64,000 bases of DNA from Seohaeicola saemankumensis (GTDB taxonomy: Bacteria > Pseudomonadota > Alphaproteobacteria > Rhodobacterales > Rhodobacteraceae), in assembly GCF_021021435.1 (NCBI RefSeq), contig NZ_JAINWI010000013.1, positions 1-64,000 of the forward strand. The letters are read 5' to 3'. The notes below the pieces were generated by a model that saw nothing but the letters and a program-made list of their open reading frames with translations, ran no database searches and was not told the origin of the DNA. This document shows, one piece after another, positions 55,697 to 64,000 of the stretch; position 1 is the first letter of the stretch, and every line of letters begins with the position of its first letter. The position numbers and the translations under genes are program-made.

Positions 55697-56128
55697 ATGA
55701 CACCACGGATCAAGGCATTGGACCATCTGGTTCTGACGGTTGCTGACATTGCGGTGACTGTCGATTTCTACACGCATGTCCTTGGCATGCAGGCAGAAAG
55801 CTTTACGCCTGCAGGGGGTGCCCCGCGTATGGCGCTGCGCTTTGGCAGCCAGAAGATCAACCTGCACCGGACAGGGGCCGAATTCCGCCCGCATGCAGGG
55901 AATGTGCAGGCAGGTTCAGCCGATCTGTGCTTTCTCAGCGATACGCCGCTTGCGGATTGGCAGGCGCATCTTTCCGCAAAGGCGGTGCAGATCGAGGAAG
56001 GTCCGCTTCGACGCACAGGCGCTGAAGGGCCGCTCATGTCGATCTATCTGCGTGATCCGGATGGCAACCTGATCGAAATTTCCAACCGTTTGCCGGCGTC
56101 ATGCTATCTGCCTCACGGTGTGACCTGA
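55697..56128 (+). CDS. VOC (glyoxalase/bleomycin resistance) family protein
   Basis: A 143-residue vicinal-oxygen-chelate protein: 'ALDHLVLTVADIAVTVDFYTHVLGMQAESF' opens the first beta-alpha-beta-beta-beta unit with the metal His, and 'SIYLRDPDGNLIEISN' closes the second with the metal Glu. Related proteins include glyoxalase and ring-cleaving dioxygenase families; the substrate is unknown. The ATG at 55697 was chosen over a long upstream frame that is a shadow of the dehydratase gene. Its 3' end overlaps convergent tesB by 16 bases. Confidence 0.88.
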   Translation: MTPRIKALDHLVLTVADIAVTVDFYTHVLGMQAESFTPAGGAPRMALRFGSQKINLHRTGAEFRPHAGNVQAGSADLCFLSDTPLADWQAHLSAKAVQIEEGPLRRTGAEGPLMSIYLRDPDGNLIEISNRLPASCYLPHGVT

Positions 56129-57003
56129 CGTACCAGCCCTTCTTGTGCGACATTTGCGACCAGTCGCCCGTCGCGGGTGAAAACGCGGCCACGGTTGAAG
56201 CCGCGTGCCCCTCCGGCCCACGGGCTGTCCATCGTGTAGAGCAACCAGTCGTCCATGCGGAAGGCATCATGCACCCAAAGCGCGTGATCCAGACTGGCGA
56301 ATTGCATATCGGGATCGGTAAATGTTTTGCCATGCGGCATCATCGAAGTGCCTAGCAGCCCCATATCCGAGGCAAAAGCCAGTGCCGCGCGATGCATGGC
56401 GGGATCATCCGACATGCGCCCCTTTACCCTGATCCAGATGGTCTGCACCGGTTCCCGATGGCTGCGGTCAAAAGGGGGGCGCGGTGTGATCGACCGCATC
56501 TCGACCGGACGGGGAGTCTTCAGCCAGACCCGAAAGGCTTCGGGCAGTGCGTCGCCCATCCGCGCGGCCATAGCTTCCTCGGTTTCCAGTTCCTCGGGGC
56601 TGGGCACATCTGGCATCGCATCCTGATGGGCCAGTCCCGGTTCGGGCGCATGGAACGAGGCAGCAAGGTTCAGGATCGGCTTGCCATGCTGGATCGCCAC
56701 AACGCGACGGGTGGTAAAGCTGCCGCCGTCGCGGTCGCGTTCGACACGGTAAAGCACTGGTTGCGTCGCATCACCCGGACGCATGAAATATCCGTGCAGC
56801 GAATGGTTGGGCCGCGCGGCATCAACCGTCATTGTCGCTGCCATCAAAGCCTGCCCAATCACTTGCCCGCCGAAACTGCGCCCGCGCCCCTGTGGTGTGG
56901 CGATGCCGCGATAGAAATCCTCCTCGATCCGTTCGACAGTCAGAACACTGATCAGACTGTCAGCCAGTTGCTGGTCTGTCAGTTTCGATTCGGTGTCGGT
57001 CAT
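56113..57003 (-). CDS. tesB: Acyl-CoA thioesterase II
   Basis: A 296-residue double hot-dog thioesterase releasing free acid and CoA from acyl-CoA. It contains 'PQGRGRSFGGQVIGQALMAA', 'HSLHGYFMRPGDATQPVLYRVERDRDGGSFTTRRVVA' and 'FASLDHALWVHDAFRMDDWLLYTMDSPWAGGARGF', all TesB signatures with the catalytic Asp in LDHALW. GGAAAG precedes the ATG. It follows polA on the same strand after 22 bases, and its 3' end overlaps the VOC gene. Confidence 0.94.
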   Translation of the reverse strand: MTDTESKLTDQQLADSLISVLTVERIEEDFYRGIATPQGRGRSFGGQVIGQALMAATMTVDAARPNHSLHGYFMRPGDATQPVLYRVERDRDGGSFTTRRVVAIQHGKPILNLAASFHAPEPGLAHQDAMPDVPSPEELETEEAMAARMGDALPEAFRVWLKTPRPVEMRSITPRPPFDRSHREPVQTIWIRVKGRMSDDPAMHRAALAFASDMGLLGTSMMPHGKTFTDPDMQFASLDHALWVHDAFRMDDWLLYTMDSPWAGGARGFNRGRVFTRDGRLVANVAQEGLVRQVTP

Positions 57004-57025
57004 CGGGTCTTTCCTTCATATCGGT

Positions 57026-59830
57026 TCAATGTGCTTCGGCCCAGTTGTTGCCGGTGCCCCCATCGACGATCAGCGGCACATCCAGCCTCAGCACAGGCTC
57101 GCAAGCCGATTGCATGATGTCCCGCGCGGTCTCGATCAGTTTGTCGGCGGCATTTTCATCCACCTCGAAAATCAGTTCATCATGGACCTGTAGCAACATT
57201 CTGGCAGGCTGGTTCTTGATGGCCGCAGGCATGCGGATCATCGCGCGGCGGATGATATCGGCGGCAGTGCCCTGAATAGGGGCGTTGATCGCCGCGCGCT
57301 GGGCAAATCCGGCTGTCGGGCCTTTGACGTTGATATCAGGAGTGTGGATCTTGCGCCCGAACAGAGTCTGGACATAGCCGTGCTCTTTCGCAAAACCCTT
57401 GGTCGCGTCCATATAGTCGCGGATACCCGGAAACCGCTCGAAATAGCGGTCGATGAACCCCTGTGCCTCGGCCCGCGGGATTCGCAGGTTGCGGGCCAGA
57501 CCGAAGCCCGAAATACCGTAGATCACGCCGAAATTGATCGCCTTGGCGCGGCGGCGCACTTCCGATGTCATCTGGTCTATCGGCACGTCGAACATCTCGG
57601 ACGCGGTCATCGCGTGAATGTCCTGTCCCTCGCGGAAGGCTTGTTTTAGGGCGTCGATATCCGCGATATGGGCCAGAATACGCAGCTCGATCTGGCTGTA
57701 GTCCAGACTGACCAGCACGCGCCCCTGTGGTGCGACGAACGCCTCGCGGATGCGGCGGCCTTCCTCGCTGCGCACGGGGATGTTCTGCAGGTTCGGATCG
57801 GTCGAGGACAGCCGGCCGGTGTTCGCGCCGGTCTGCATATAGGACGTATGCACCCGGCCTGTTTCAGGGTTGATATGATCCTGCAAGGCGTCGGTATACG
57901 TCGATTTCAGCTTGGAAAGCTGTCGCCAGTCCAGCACCCGCCCGGGCAAGTCGTGCATCGTGGCCAGATCCTCCAGCACATCCGCGCCGGTCGCATAGGC
58001 GCCTGTCTTGCCCTTCTTGCCGCCTTCCAATCCCATCTTGTCGAACAGGATCTCGCCCAGTTGCTTGGGAGAGCCGACATTGAAGCTTTCGCCGGCCAGT
58101 TCGTGGATCTCGGCCTCCAGAGCCGCCATTTTCTGGGCGAAGGCATTGGACATGCGGCTCAGCGTGTCGCGGTCGACCTTGACGCCGGTCATCTCCATCT
58201 GCGCCAGAACAGGCACAAGGGGACGTTCCAGTGTCTCGTAGACCGTAGTCACGCGGGTGCGGTGCAGTTGCGGGCGGAATAACTGCCACAGGCGCAGGGT
58301 AATATCGGCATCCTCGGCCGCATAGGTGACTGCCTCGTCGATCGGTACGCGGTCGAAGGTGATGGCGGATTTCCCGCCGCCCAAAAGCGATTTGATCGGG
58401 ATCGGCTCATGCCCCAGATAGCGCTCGGACAGTGTGTCCATGCCATGGCCGTGCAGGCCTGCATTCAGCGCGTATGACATCAGCATGGTGTCATCTATCG
58501 GCGCCACGGCAATGCCGTTGCGGGCAAATATCTTGGCATCGTATTTCATGTTCTGCCCGATCTTGAGGATGCTGTCATCTTCGAGCACGGGTTTGAGCGC
58601 GTCCAGAACCGGCTGGAACGGCAACTGCCCTTCGGCCAGCGCGTCCGAGCCGAACAGATCATCCGCGGCACCCGCTTTGTGGCCCAGCGGGATGTAGCAG
58701 GCGCTGCCAGCTTCCACGCAAAGCGAAATCCCCACCAATTCGGCGCGCATCTCGTCCAGACTTGTCGTCTCGGTATCCACGGCCACATAGCCACGGTGTC
58801 GGATCAGGGCGATCCAGCTTTCCAGCGCAGCCATATCCGACACACGCTCATATGCCTTGGGAAAAGGAATGTTCTCGGGTTTGTCACTCTCGCCGGCCGG
58901 TTCGGCACCGGCGGGGTCGGTATCTATCATCACAGGTGCCGCAACACCCAGCGCGGTCGAGATTCGTTTGGTCAGTGTGCGGAATTCCATCTCAGCCAGA
59001 AAATCCAGCAGCTTTTCCGGCTCAGGCTCGCGGATCTCCAGATCGTCCAGCGTGAATTCCAGCACCATGTCGCAATCCAGTTGCACCAACCGTTTGGACA
59101 GTTCGATCTGCGCGCGGTGCTGTTGCAACACCTCGCGCCGCTTGGGTTGCTTGATCTCGTCCGCGCGGTCCAGCAGCGCCTCCAGAGAGCCGAATTCGTT
59201 GATCAAAAGCGCCGCCGTCTTGATCCCGATCCCCGGCGCGCCCGGCACATTGTCGACCGAGTCGCCTGCCAGTGCTTGCACATCCACTACATGTTCAGGA
59301 CCGACCCCGAATTTCTCGATCACACCCTCGCGGTCGATGCGGCGGTTTTTCATCGGGTCCAGCATCTCGACCCCGTCGCCCACCAGTTGCATCAAATCCT
59401 TGTCCGAACTCACGATGGTCACGCGCCCGCCCGCCGCGCGGGCCTGACAGGACAAGGTGGCAATGATGTCGTCAGCCTCGAAACCCTCAAGCTCCTTGCA
59501 GGCGATGTTGAACGCCTCGGTTGCGGCACGGGTCAGGGGGATTTGCGGACGCAGATCTTCGGGCATCGCTTCGCGATTGGCCTTGTAGAGGTCATACATG
59601 TCGTTGCGGAACGTGTGGCTGCCCTTGTCGAAAATCACGGCTACATGCGTTGCCGCGTCCGCACCGCTGTTATTCTCGACATAGCGCTGCAGCATGTTGC
59701 AAAAGCCCGACACCGCCCCGATCGGCAAGCCATCGGATTTGCGCGTCAGCGGTGGTAGCGCGTGATAGGCGCGGAAAATGAAGGCCGAGCCGTCGATCAG
59801 ATGAAGGTGGCAACCTTTGCCGAATGTCAT
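57026..59830 (-). CDS. polA: DNA polymerase I
   Basis: A 934-residue three-domain polymerase for Okazaki-fragment processing and repair. The 5'-3' nuclease (~1-290) starts 'LHLIDGSAFIFRAYHALPPL' and has 'ELEGFEADDIIATL'; the 3'-5' exonuclease (~345-530) keeps 'VAVDTETTSLDEM', 'IGQNMKYDAKI' and 'YAAEDADITLRLW', so proofreading looks intact; the polymerase (~540-934) has motif A 'LDYSQIELRILAHI', motif B 'RRRAKAINFGVIYGIS' and motif C 'LLQVHDELIFEV'. AAAGGGG lies 6 bases before the ATG at 59830; a longer frame is unsupported. tesB follows downstream. Confidence 0.97.
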   Translation of the reverse strand: MTFGKGCHLHLIDGSAFIFRAYHALPPLTRKSDGLPIGAVSGFCNMLQRYVENNSGADAATHVAVIFDKGSHTFRNDMYDLYKANREAMPEDLRPQIPLTRAATEAFNIACKELEGFEADDIIATLSCQARAAGGRVTIVSSDKDLMQLVGDGVEMLDPMKNRRIDREGVIEKFGVGPEHVVDVQALAGDSVDNVPGAPGIGIKTAALLINEFGSLEALLDRADEIKQPKRREVLQQHRAQIELSKRLVQLDCDMVLEFTLDDLEIREPEPEKLLDFLAEMEFRTLTKRISTALGVAAPVMIDTDPAGAEPAGESDKPENIPFPKAYERVSDMAALESWIALIRHRGYVAVDTETTSLDEMRAELVGISLCVEAGSACYIPLGHKAGAADDLFGSDALAEGQLPFQPVLDALKPVLEDDSILKIGQNMKYDAKIFARNGIAVAPIDDTMLMSYALNAGLHGHGMDTLSERYLGHEPIPIKSLLGGGKSAITFDRVPIDEAVTYAAEDADITLRLWQLFRPQLHRTRVTTVYETLERPLVPVLAQMEMTGVKVDRDTLSRMSNAFAQKMAALEAEIHELAGESFNVGSPKQLGEILFDKMGLEGGKKGKTGAYATGADVLEDLATMHDLPGRVLDWRQLSKLKSTYTDALQDHINPETGRVHTSYMQTGANTGRLSSTDPNLQNIPVRSEEGRRIREAFVAPQGRVLVSLDYSQIELRILAHIADIDALKQAFREGQDIHAMTASEMFDVPIDQMTSEVRRRAKAINFGVIYGISGFGLARNLRIPRAEAQGFIDRYFERFPGIRDYMDATKGFAKEHGYVQTLFGRKIHTPDINVKGPTAGFAQRAAINAPIQGTAADIIRRAMIRMPAAIKNQPARMLLQVHDELIFEVDENAADKLIETARDIMQSACEPVLRLDVPLIVDGGTGNNWAEAH

Positions 59831-59860
59831 GCGCACCCCTTTCGCCGGCGTAGCGCCCGC

Positions 59861-59903
59861 TGCTTCTTCTTGCACAAATATCCCCGCCGGAGGCTTCCGA
59901 CGG
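59861..59903 (-). terminator. Hairpin + GATATTT element between the zf-CHCC gene and polA
   Basis: On the minus strand, CCGTCGGA pairs with TCCGGCGG (one G-T pair, 4-base loop), then GGGATATTTGTGCAAGAAGAAG. It lies 24 bases after the zinc-protein stop and shares a 19-base core, AAATATCCCCGCCGGAGGC on the plus strand, with 24199-24217. Confidence 0.6.
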
Positions 59904-59927
59904 ATCATCCGGTTCCGCGATCAGCGG

Positions 59928-60107
59928 TCAGACCTTGCCTTCGAAATCCCGATGGACGTATTTGCAATCGCAATATGGGCATTCCACCCAACCGTGTTCA
60001 TGGGGAATCTGAAGCCAGACACGCGGGTGGCCAAGCGCCCCTTCGCCCCCGTCACAGGCTATACGATAGCTGTCGACTAGCTTTGTCTCTGGTGCCTCGA
60101 TCGTCAT
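59928..60107 (-). CDS. Zinc-finger (zf-CHCC) protein, NDUFS6-like
   Basis: A 59-residue protein: '[20 protein letters not shown]' then '[27 protein letters not shown]'. The Cys-His-Cys-Cys ligands of the zf-CHCC family are all present. In alphaproteobacteria these small proteins resemble the NDUFS6/13-kDa accessory subunit of respiratory complex I, so a role there is plausible but not shown. ATG 60107 was chosen because the longer frame is a shadow of the divergent ABC gene. Confidence 0.85.
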   Translation of the reverse strand: MTIEAPETKLVDSYRIACDGGEGALGHPRVWLQIPHEHGWVECPYCDCKYVHRDFEGKV

Positions 60108-60182
60108 CTCGGGACATTTCCTTTTCCGGTCAACTGGATTAGGACCGTTATGAGCGATGAGACGGGCAGGAGCAAGTAGACC

Positions 60183-61112
60183 ATGAGCGCCAATGCAATC
60201 GAAATCCGCGGTCTGGTGAAAACCTATGCCGGTGCCAAAGGTCAGCCCGAGAAAAAGGCGTTGCAAGGCATTGATCTGGATGTTCCGGCAGGCTCGGTCT
60301 TTGGGCTTCTTGGGCCTAACGGGGCCGGAAAATCGACGCTGATCAACATTCTGGCCGGTCTGGTTGTCAAGACGTCAGGTGATGTGAAGATCTGGGGCTT
60401 CGATCAGGATGTGAATCCGCGCCAGTCGCGCGCGGCTATTGGTGTGATGCCCCAAGAACTGAACCTTGATCCATTCTTCACCCCGCGTGCGGCGCTCGAG
60501 GTGCAGGCGGGTCTGTATGGCGTGCCAAAGGCGCAACGGCGCAGTGATGAAATCCTTGCTCTGATCGGACTTGAGGACAAAGCCCAAGCCTATGCACGCA
60601 CGCTATCGGGCGGGATGCGGCGGCGGCTTTTGCTGGGCAAGGCACTGGTTCATCATCCGCAGATCCTGGTGCTGGACGAACCCACCGCCGGTGTGGATAT
60701 CGAACTGCGCCAGATGCTTTGGACCAATATCCGCAAGCTCAATCAGGACGGTATGACCATCATCCTGACCACGCATTATCTGGAAGAGGCCGAGGAGATG
60801 TGCGACCAGATCGCCATTATCAATCAGGGACAGGTCGTCGCGCGCGACAGTACCTCGGCGTTGCTTGGGCGTATGGACCGCAAGACAATGGTGATTCATC
60901 CTGCAAGCCCCGCCGCGCAGATGCCGGAAGGCGCGGGTCTGGACGTCACGCAGCGCGCTGACGGATCACTGGCGATCAGTTACCACACCCGTCAGACGAC
61001 GGCAGAACAGGTGCTTGAAGCGGTGCATGACGCGGGCGTGTCGATCCGTGACGTCAAGACGGAACAGGCCGACCTGCAGGATGTTTTCCTGAACCTGACA
61101 AGTTCTGCCTGA
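60183..61112 (+). CDS. ABC-2 type transporter ATP-binding protein, no adjacent permease
   Basis: A 309-residue ATPase with Walker A '[12 protein letters not shown]' near residue 45, signature '[15 protein letters not shown]', Walker B '[12 protein letters not shown]' and switch '[11 protein letters not shown]', the YadG/CcmA/NodI exporter-type set, with a C-terminal ~80-residue tail. Such ATPases usually have an ABC-2 permease immediately downstream; here the next gene is a convergent HIT gene, so the partner is outside the window or elsewhere. Divergent from the zf-CHCC gene. Confidence 0.9.
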   Translation: MSANAIEIRGLVKTYAGAKGQPEKKALQGIDLDVPAGSVFGLLGPNGAGKSTLINILAGLVVKTSGDVKIWGFDQDVNPRQSRAAIGVMPQELNLDPFFTPRAALEVQAGLYGVPKAQRRSDEILALIGLEDKAQAYARTLSGGMRRRLLLGKALVHHPQILVLDEPTAGVDIELRQMLWTNIRKLNQDGMTIILTTHYLEEAEEMCDQIAIINQGQVVARDSTSALLGRMDRKTMVIHPASPAAQMPEGAGLDVTQRADGSLAISYHTRQTTAEQVLEAVHDAGVSIRDVKTEQADLQDVFLNLTSSA

Positions 61113-61113
61113 A

Positions 61114-61155
61114 CCCCGGGCGCGCTCCGCGCGGGGATATTTAAGGCAAGAAGAA
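61114..61155 (+). terminator. Hairpin + GATATTT element after the ABC ATPase gene
   Basis: CCCCGGGCGCG can pair with CGCGCGGGG (bulged), followed by GATATTTAAGGCAAGAAGAAA. It begins within 2 bases of the gene's stop on the same strand, matching the pattern at 24190 and 59861. Confidence 0.6.
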
Positions 61156-61169
61156 ACGGGCACAGCGCT

Positions 61170-61553
61170 TCAGTCAGCGCGTTGCAGCATCCGCCCCAGA
61201 ATGCGACCGCCAAGGATGTGGATATGCAGGTGCGGAACTTCCTGCACACCTGCTTCGCCAGCGTTGGAGATCGCGCGGAAACCGCCCCCGCCCATACCTG
61301 GTTGGACCTCCATGATACGGCAGACCTCGCCAATGGTGCGGGTAAAATCCACGATTTCAGCTTCCGATGCGGCCTGTGCGAAATGGTCGTAGGTGACATA
61401 GGGGCCTTTGGGGATCACTAGCACATGCACCGGCGCCTGTTCCGAGATGTCATGGAAGGCCAGCGAATGCTCGGTTTCCAGCACTGTGCGGTTCGGGATT
61501 TCGCCGCGCAGGATTTTTGCAAATACGTTTTGGTCGTCATAGGTATAGGCCAT
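61170..61553 (-). CDS. HIT family nucleotide hydrolase (HinT-like)
   Basis: A 127-residue histidine-triad protein: 'NVFAKILRGEIPNRTVLETEHSLAFHDI', and the catalytic triad 'VPHLHIHILGGRIL' (His-x-His-x-His) near residue 110. It hydrolyses adenosine phosphoramidates and related adenylates. GAGGTG lies just before the ATG. It lies between the ABC gene (convergent) and the glycosyltransferase gene, 8 bases downstream of the latter's stop. Confidence 0.94.
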   Translation of the reverse strand: MAYTYDDQNVFAKILRGEIPNRTVLETEHSLAFHDISEQAPVHVLVIPKGPYVTYDHFAQAASEAEIVDFTRTIGEVCRIMEVQPGMGGGGFRAISNAGEAGVQEVPHLHIHILGGRILGRMLQRAD

Positions 61554-61561
61554 GGGGCACC

Positions 61562-63139
61562 TCAGTCTGCGTAAAGATAGTCGGTTGAGGCGATTTCATG
61601 CGCCTTGTCGCTGGAAATGGCAAGAAACTGCGCCAGTTTTCCCGTGTTTTCCTCGACTGGATCGGCCTCACGAATGCGCTGGTAGTTCTCGAAACCCTGA
61701 TCGCGGATCTGATCGCTTTCAAAGGTCATGTCATTGCGGATCGTGGGAAGCAGCCGCGCCAATGTGTCGGGCGGTGTCTGGTCGCCCGCCAGTCCGACAC
61801 GTTTGGCATGGCCGACCAGATAGTCGTCCGAAAACTGGCATTCGACCTCGAGAAGGCGGGTGGTCGAGCGGTCGCCACAGAAATCCTGCAGAAGATCAAG
61901 ATTTCCCGGGTCCATGCAGACGATCAGACGATCGGTGTCGTAATAGTCGAACAACATCCGCATTAGCGCGCGGCGGTGACGGGTGCGTTTTCCAAGACTG
62001 GACTGGATGCCGCCTAGATCGGGTAGATAGGTGCTTTCCTCGTTGAACAGGTATTCGATGGCAGGCATGTTGGTGACCTGCCGTATACGGTGCAGAAGGC
62101 GCTTGGCGACGTGCCATTTCTTGCAGATCACGATCAGAAGTTCGCGCTCGCGGCCAAGAGTGCTTTCGGTTTCCCAGAACCGCGAGGCAAAGCGCCGCCC
62201 GATCCGGCCTCGACCCGCCAGAAATTTGTAAAGGCTGCGCCCCTCATTCGAGATCTGGAAGCGCACACCCTCGGCGGCATAAAGATCGCCCAGACGTTCC
62301 TTGAGGTCGATGGCACCCGGACTGATCTTGCGCGCGAACAGAAAATCCTGACTGAGCAGCAAGTCATAGTGATCATTGTAGAACGTGACGGGCATCCCGT
62401 AATCCGAGAACATCAGGAATGTCAGGGTGCGGGATCTGATTTCGTTCTTGGGAATCAGATGGCGCACCAGAGTCTGGAAAAAGGTTTCGTCCGGAATCCA
62501 TGTCGTGCGGAAAAAGCGCATCACGTCGGGACGCTTGCGGGTGAATTGCAGGATCTGTTCAATTGTCCGGCGGCGCAGGCACCACCACTGGCTGCCAATC
62601 TGGACCTGAATGTCCTGCGGTATCGCCCGCTTGAGCCCGAGTTTCCGTTGCAAGTTGAAGGCTGCGTAGAAAAGCCGCTTATGGGTGCGTTCGTTGAAGA
62701 AATGGCGGTAGGTCAGCCGCTCTTCCTTGATGCCGGTCTTGATCCAGTCGCTTTCGAAATAATCGAAGCTTTCGATATAGTCGGCATCGGCCGAGTCCAG
62801 AAAGCTATGGGCATATTCAGCTGATTTGATGGCCATGCAGTCGCCAGAGAGCATGTAGAAATGCGTGGCACGCGGAAAAGCCTCGACCGCCGATTGGACG
62901 GCGTTGAGGGTTGCCTGCACCAGCGACCATTCGCCCCAACCGCATTTGATGCGGCGTTTGGCGAAAGTGACGTTCGGATTGTCCTGCAAGGCGGTCCGGA
63001 TCATCCGGTAATGCGCTGCGCTGGCGCGGGCATCGAAATGAATCGCCATATAATCGCCCACCGCCGTCAGGCGGTTCGCCTGGGCGATGATCGCTTCTGG
63101 GTCCTTGTGGCACAGAAGAATGAATGCAATTCTTGCCAT
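61562..63139 (-). CDS. Core-2/I-branching-type beta-glycosyltransferase, GT14-like, with C-terminal extension
   Basis: A 525-residue protein. The first ~290 residues resemble family 14 beta-1,6-N-acetylglucosaminyltransferases: 'MARIAFILLCHKDPEAIIAQANRL', 'IKCGWGEWSLVQATLNAVQSA', 'HFYMLSGDCMAIKSAEY', 'IGSQWWCLRRRTIEQIL', 'TWIPDETFFQTLV'. The remaining ~230 residues are conserved in Rhodobacterales but unknown to me. The ATG at 63139 was chosen by family match; the longer frame overlaps the divergent sulfotransferase. Probably a cell-surface polysaccharide glycosyltransferase. Confidence 0.85.
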   Translation of the reverse strand: MARIAFILLCHKDPEAIIAQANRLTAVGDYMAIHFDARASAAHYRMIRTALQDNPNVTFAKRRIKCGWGEWSLVQATLNAVQSAVEAFPRATHFYMLSGDCMAIKSAEYAHSFLDSADADYIESFDYFESDWIKTGIKEERLTYRHFFNERTHKRLFYAAFNLQRKLGLKRAIPQDIQVQIGSQWWCLRRRTIEQILQFTRKRPDVMRFFRTTWIPDETFFQTLVRHLIPKNEIRSRTLTFLMFSDYGMPVTFYNDHYDLLLSQDFLFARKISPGAIDLKERLGDLYAAEGVRFQISNEGRSLYKFLAGRGRIGRRFASRFWETESTLGRERELLIVICKKWHVAKRLLHRIRQVTNMPAIEYLFNEESTYLPDLGGIQSSLGKRTRHRRALMRMLFDYYDTDRLIVCMDPGNLDLLQDFCGDRSTTRLLEVECQFSDDYLVGHAKRVGLAGDQTPPDTLARLLPTIRNDMTFESDQIRDQGFENYQRIREADPVEENTGKLAQFLAISSDKAHEIASTDYLYAD

Positions 63140-63281
63140 TAGGGGAACCGGAAGCCTTTGGTTACAAGTATAGGGAAGGGTGATACCGACCCTTGCGGTA
63201 TGAATAAACAGGCTTTCTTTCGTTTTTGCAAAGTTGGTATAAAGCGTCGCAATAAAAAGACGCATTTTTGGAGGCGGGTCG

Positions 63282-64000
63282 ATGGGATTTCCGGGCACAT
63301 GGATGACGGAAAGCGAAAGCGTGGTCTATCGTGTGGTGCCGAAATGCGCCTGCTCGACCATCGGTCAAATCCTTTACTATTCGGATCACGGCACGTTTTT
63401 TGACGGGGACATTCACGACTCGACGGCTGGTCTGCACAAATGGGCGCAACCCGACAGCCAGACGCTGATCGAAAAAAACGTCAAAAGCCACGGATCCTAC
63501 GCCTTTACCTGTGTCCGCAATCCCTACACACGTATTCTGTCATCCTTCTTTGACAAGATTTGCGGAATCCAGCGTAATGGGCGGCGCTACCGTGGCAATC
63601 TGGTGCCGATGCTGACCCAGAAATACGGCGTCGAAGTCGGCGGAGAGGACGGGACAACCGAGTTTGACCAGATCCGCAGTTTCCGCCGCTTCCTGCTGTT
63701 TGCGCGCGATACCATCCGTTGGCGGCGCCCGATGGAACCTGATATCCACTGGTCCGCGATGTCGGGCCATGTGTCGACCTTCATCGTGAATGGCGGCAGC
63801 TATGACAGCATTTTCTGGACCGAAGCGTTCAATGACGGGATGCAGAAGGTTCTCGATGCGATCGAGACACCGCATCAGGTTGATCTGAAAACAATCCCGC
63901 GCTTCAACGAATCCGAAGGCCACGGCCCCAAGCGGTTGCATCCGGTCGAGGATTATTTTGACGATTTGTCGATGCATCTTGTCTATGAAATCTACAAACG
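63282..64000 (+). CDS. Sulfotransferase family protein (partial at the window edge)
   Basis: The first 239 codons of an open frame beginning ATG 63282 after GGAGG (63270-63274), running off base 64000. It has the PAPS 5'-phosphosulfate motif 'VVPKCACSTIGQILYYS' near residue 20 and the 3'-phosphate motif 'CVRNPYTRILSSFFDK' near residue 78, as in Golgi-type/Sulfotransfer_2 enzymes. Divergent from the glycosyltransferase, so both may decorate one surface polymer with sulfate. The C-terminus is outside the window. Confidence 0.88.
   Translation, partial: MGFPGTWMTESESVVYRVVPKCACSTIGQILYYSDHGTFFDGDIHDSTAGLHKWAQPDSQTLIEKNVKSHGSYAFTCVRNPYTRILSSFFDKICGIQRNGRRYRGNLVPMLTQKYGVEVGGEDGTTEFDQIRSFRRFLLFARDTIRWRRPMEPDIHWSAMSGHVSTFIVNGGSYDSIFWTEAFNDGMQKVLDAIETPHQVDLKTIPRFNESEGHGPKRLHPVEDYFDDLSMHLVYEIYK

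Noticed and set aside
58679-59758. 359-codon plus-strand ORF
   Set aside because: Shadow of polA, His/Gln-rich as antisense frames are in high-GC DNA.

Overview
The window is about 60% GC, densely coded, and reads as a chromosomal segment of a marine alphaproteobacterium of the Rhodobacterales (Roseobacter group). Supporting signs are the purine-catabolism, TRAP and polyamine-type transporter gene sets, an RTX/DUF2793 pair beside exopolysaccharide genes, leuC-leuD and leuB grouped with an exonuclease-family gene, a sitABCD operon with a Fur/Mur-type palindrome, a zf-CHCC protein next to polA, and a recurrent hairpin plus GATATTT element at gene ends. The genus cannot be fixed from sequence reading alone. 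I see no phage, IS element, CRISPR array or replication origin.

Layout: 1-5.7 kb is a cell-surface region (start of a UDP-glucose dehydrogenase, a DUF2793 protein, an RTX calcium-binding protein, a sugar transferase and a coupled epimerase). tRNA-Pro(CGG) and a Na/Pi cotransporter remnant follow. 6.5-14 kb holds the leucine genes: leuC and leuD, then a membrane protein and an exonuclease-family protein, then a divergent LysR/epimerase pair (the epimerase is frameshifted), then leuB. 14.3-16.6 kb has an MscS-type channel and rsfS-rlmH. 16.6-20 kb has a two-module aldehyde dehydrogenase and deoC. 20.1-24.2 kb is sitABCD with a recognisable promoter/operator, followed by a short DgoK-like protein. 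25-29.2 kb has a SulP transporter, a universal stress protein and an AGCS symporter.

29.2-41.5 kb is the largest catabolic block. It holds a polyamine-type ABC importer (binding protein, hairpin, ATPase, two permeases), an RpiR regulator, a DctQMP TRAP importer, a glutamine-synthetase-like gamma-glutamyl ligase, an aldehyde dehydrogenase and an iron-type alcohol dehydrogenase. Together they suggest import of an amine or amino alcohol, gamma-glutamylation, then oxidation of the alcohol to the acid. 41.5-46.2 kb is a urate/allantoin catabolic cluster: NCS2 permease, allA, allE, a PuuE-OHCU decarboxylase fusion and divergent hiuH. Urate oxidase and allantoate amidohydrolase are not in the window.

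46.2-64 kb is mainly housekeeping: smpB, sseA, an aromatic aminotransferase, a frameshifted small RHH-like gene, dapA, slt, a DMT exporter, a divergent mnmD/MnmC2-like pair, a hot-dog dehydratase, a VOC protein, tesB, polA, a zf-CHCC protein, an ABC ATPase and a HIT protein. The edge has a glycosyltransferase divergent from a truncated sulfotransferase gene. Two genes each carry one apparent single-base deletion, which could be real decay or assembly error.
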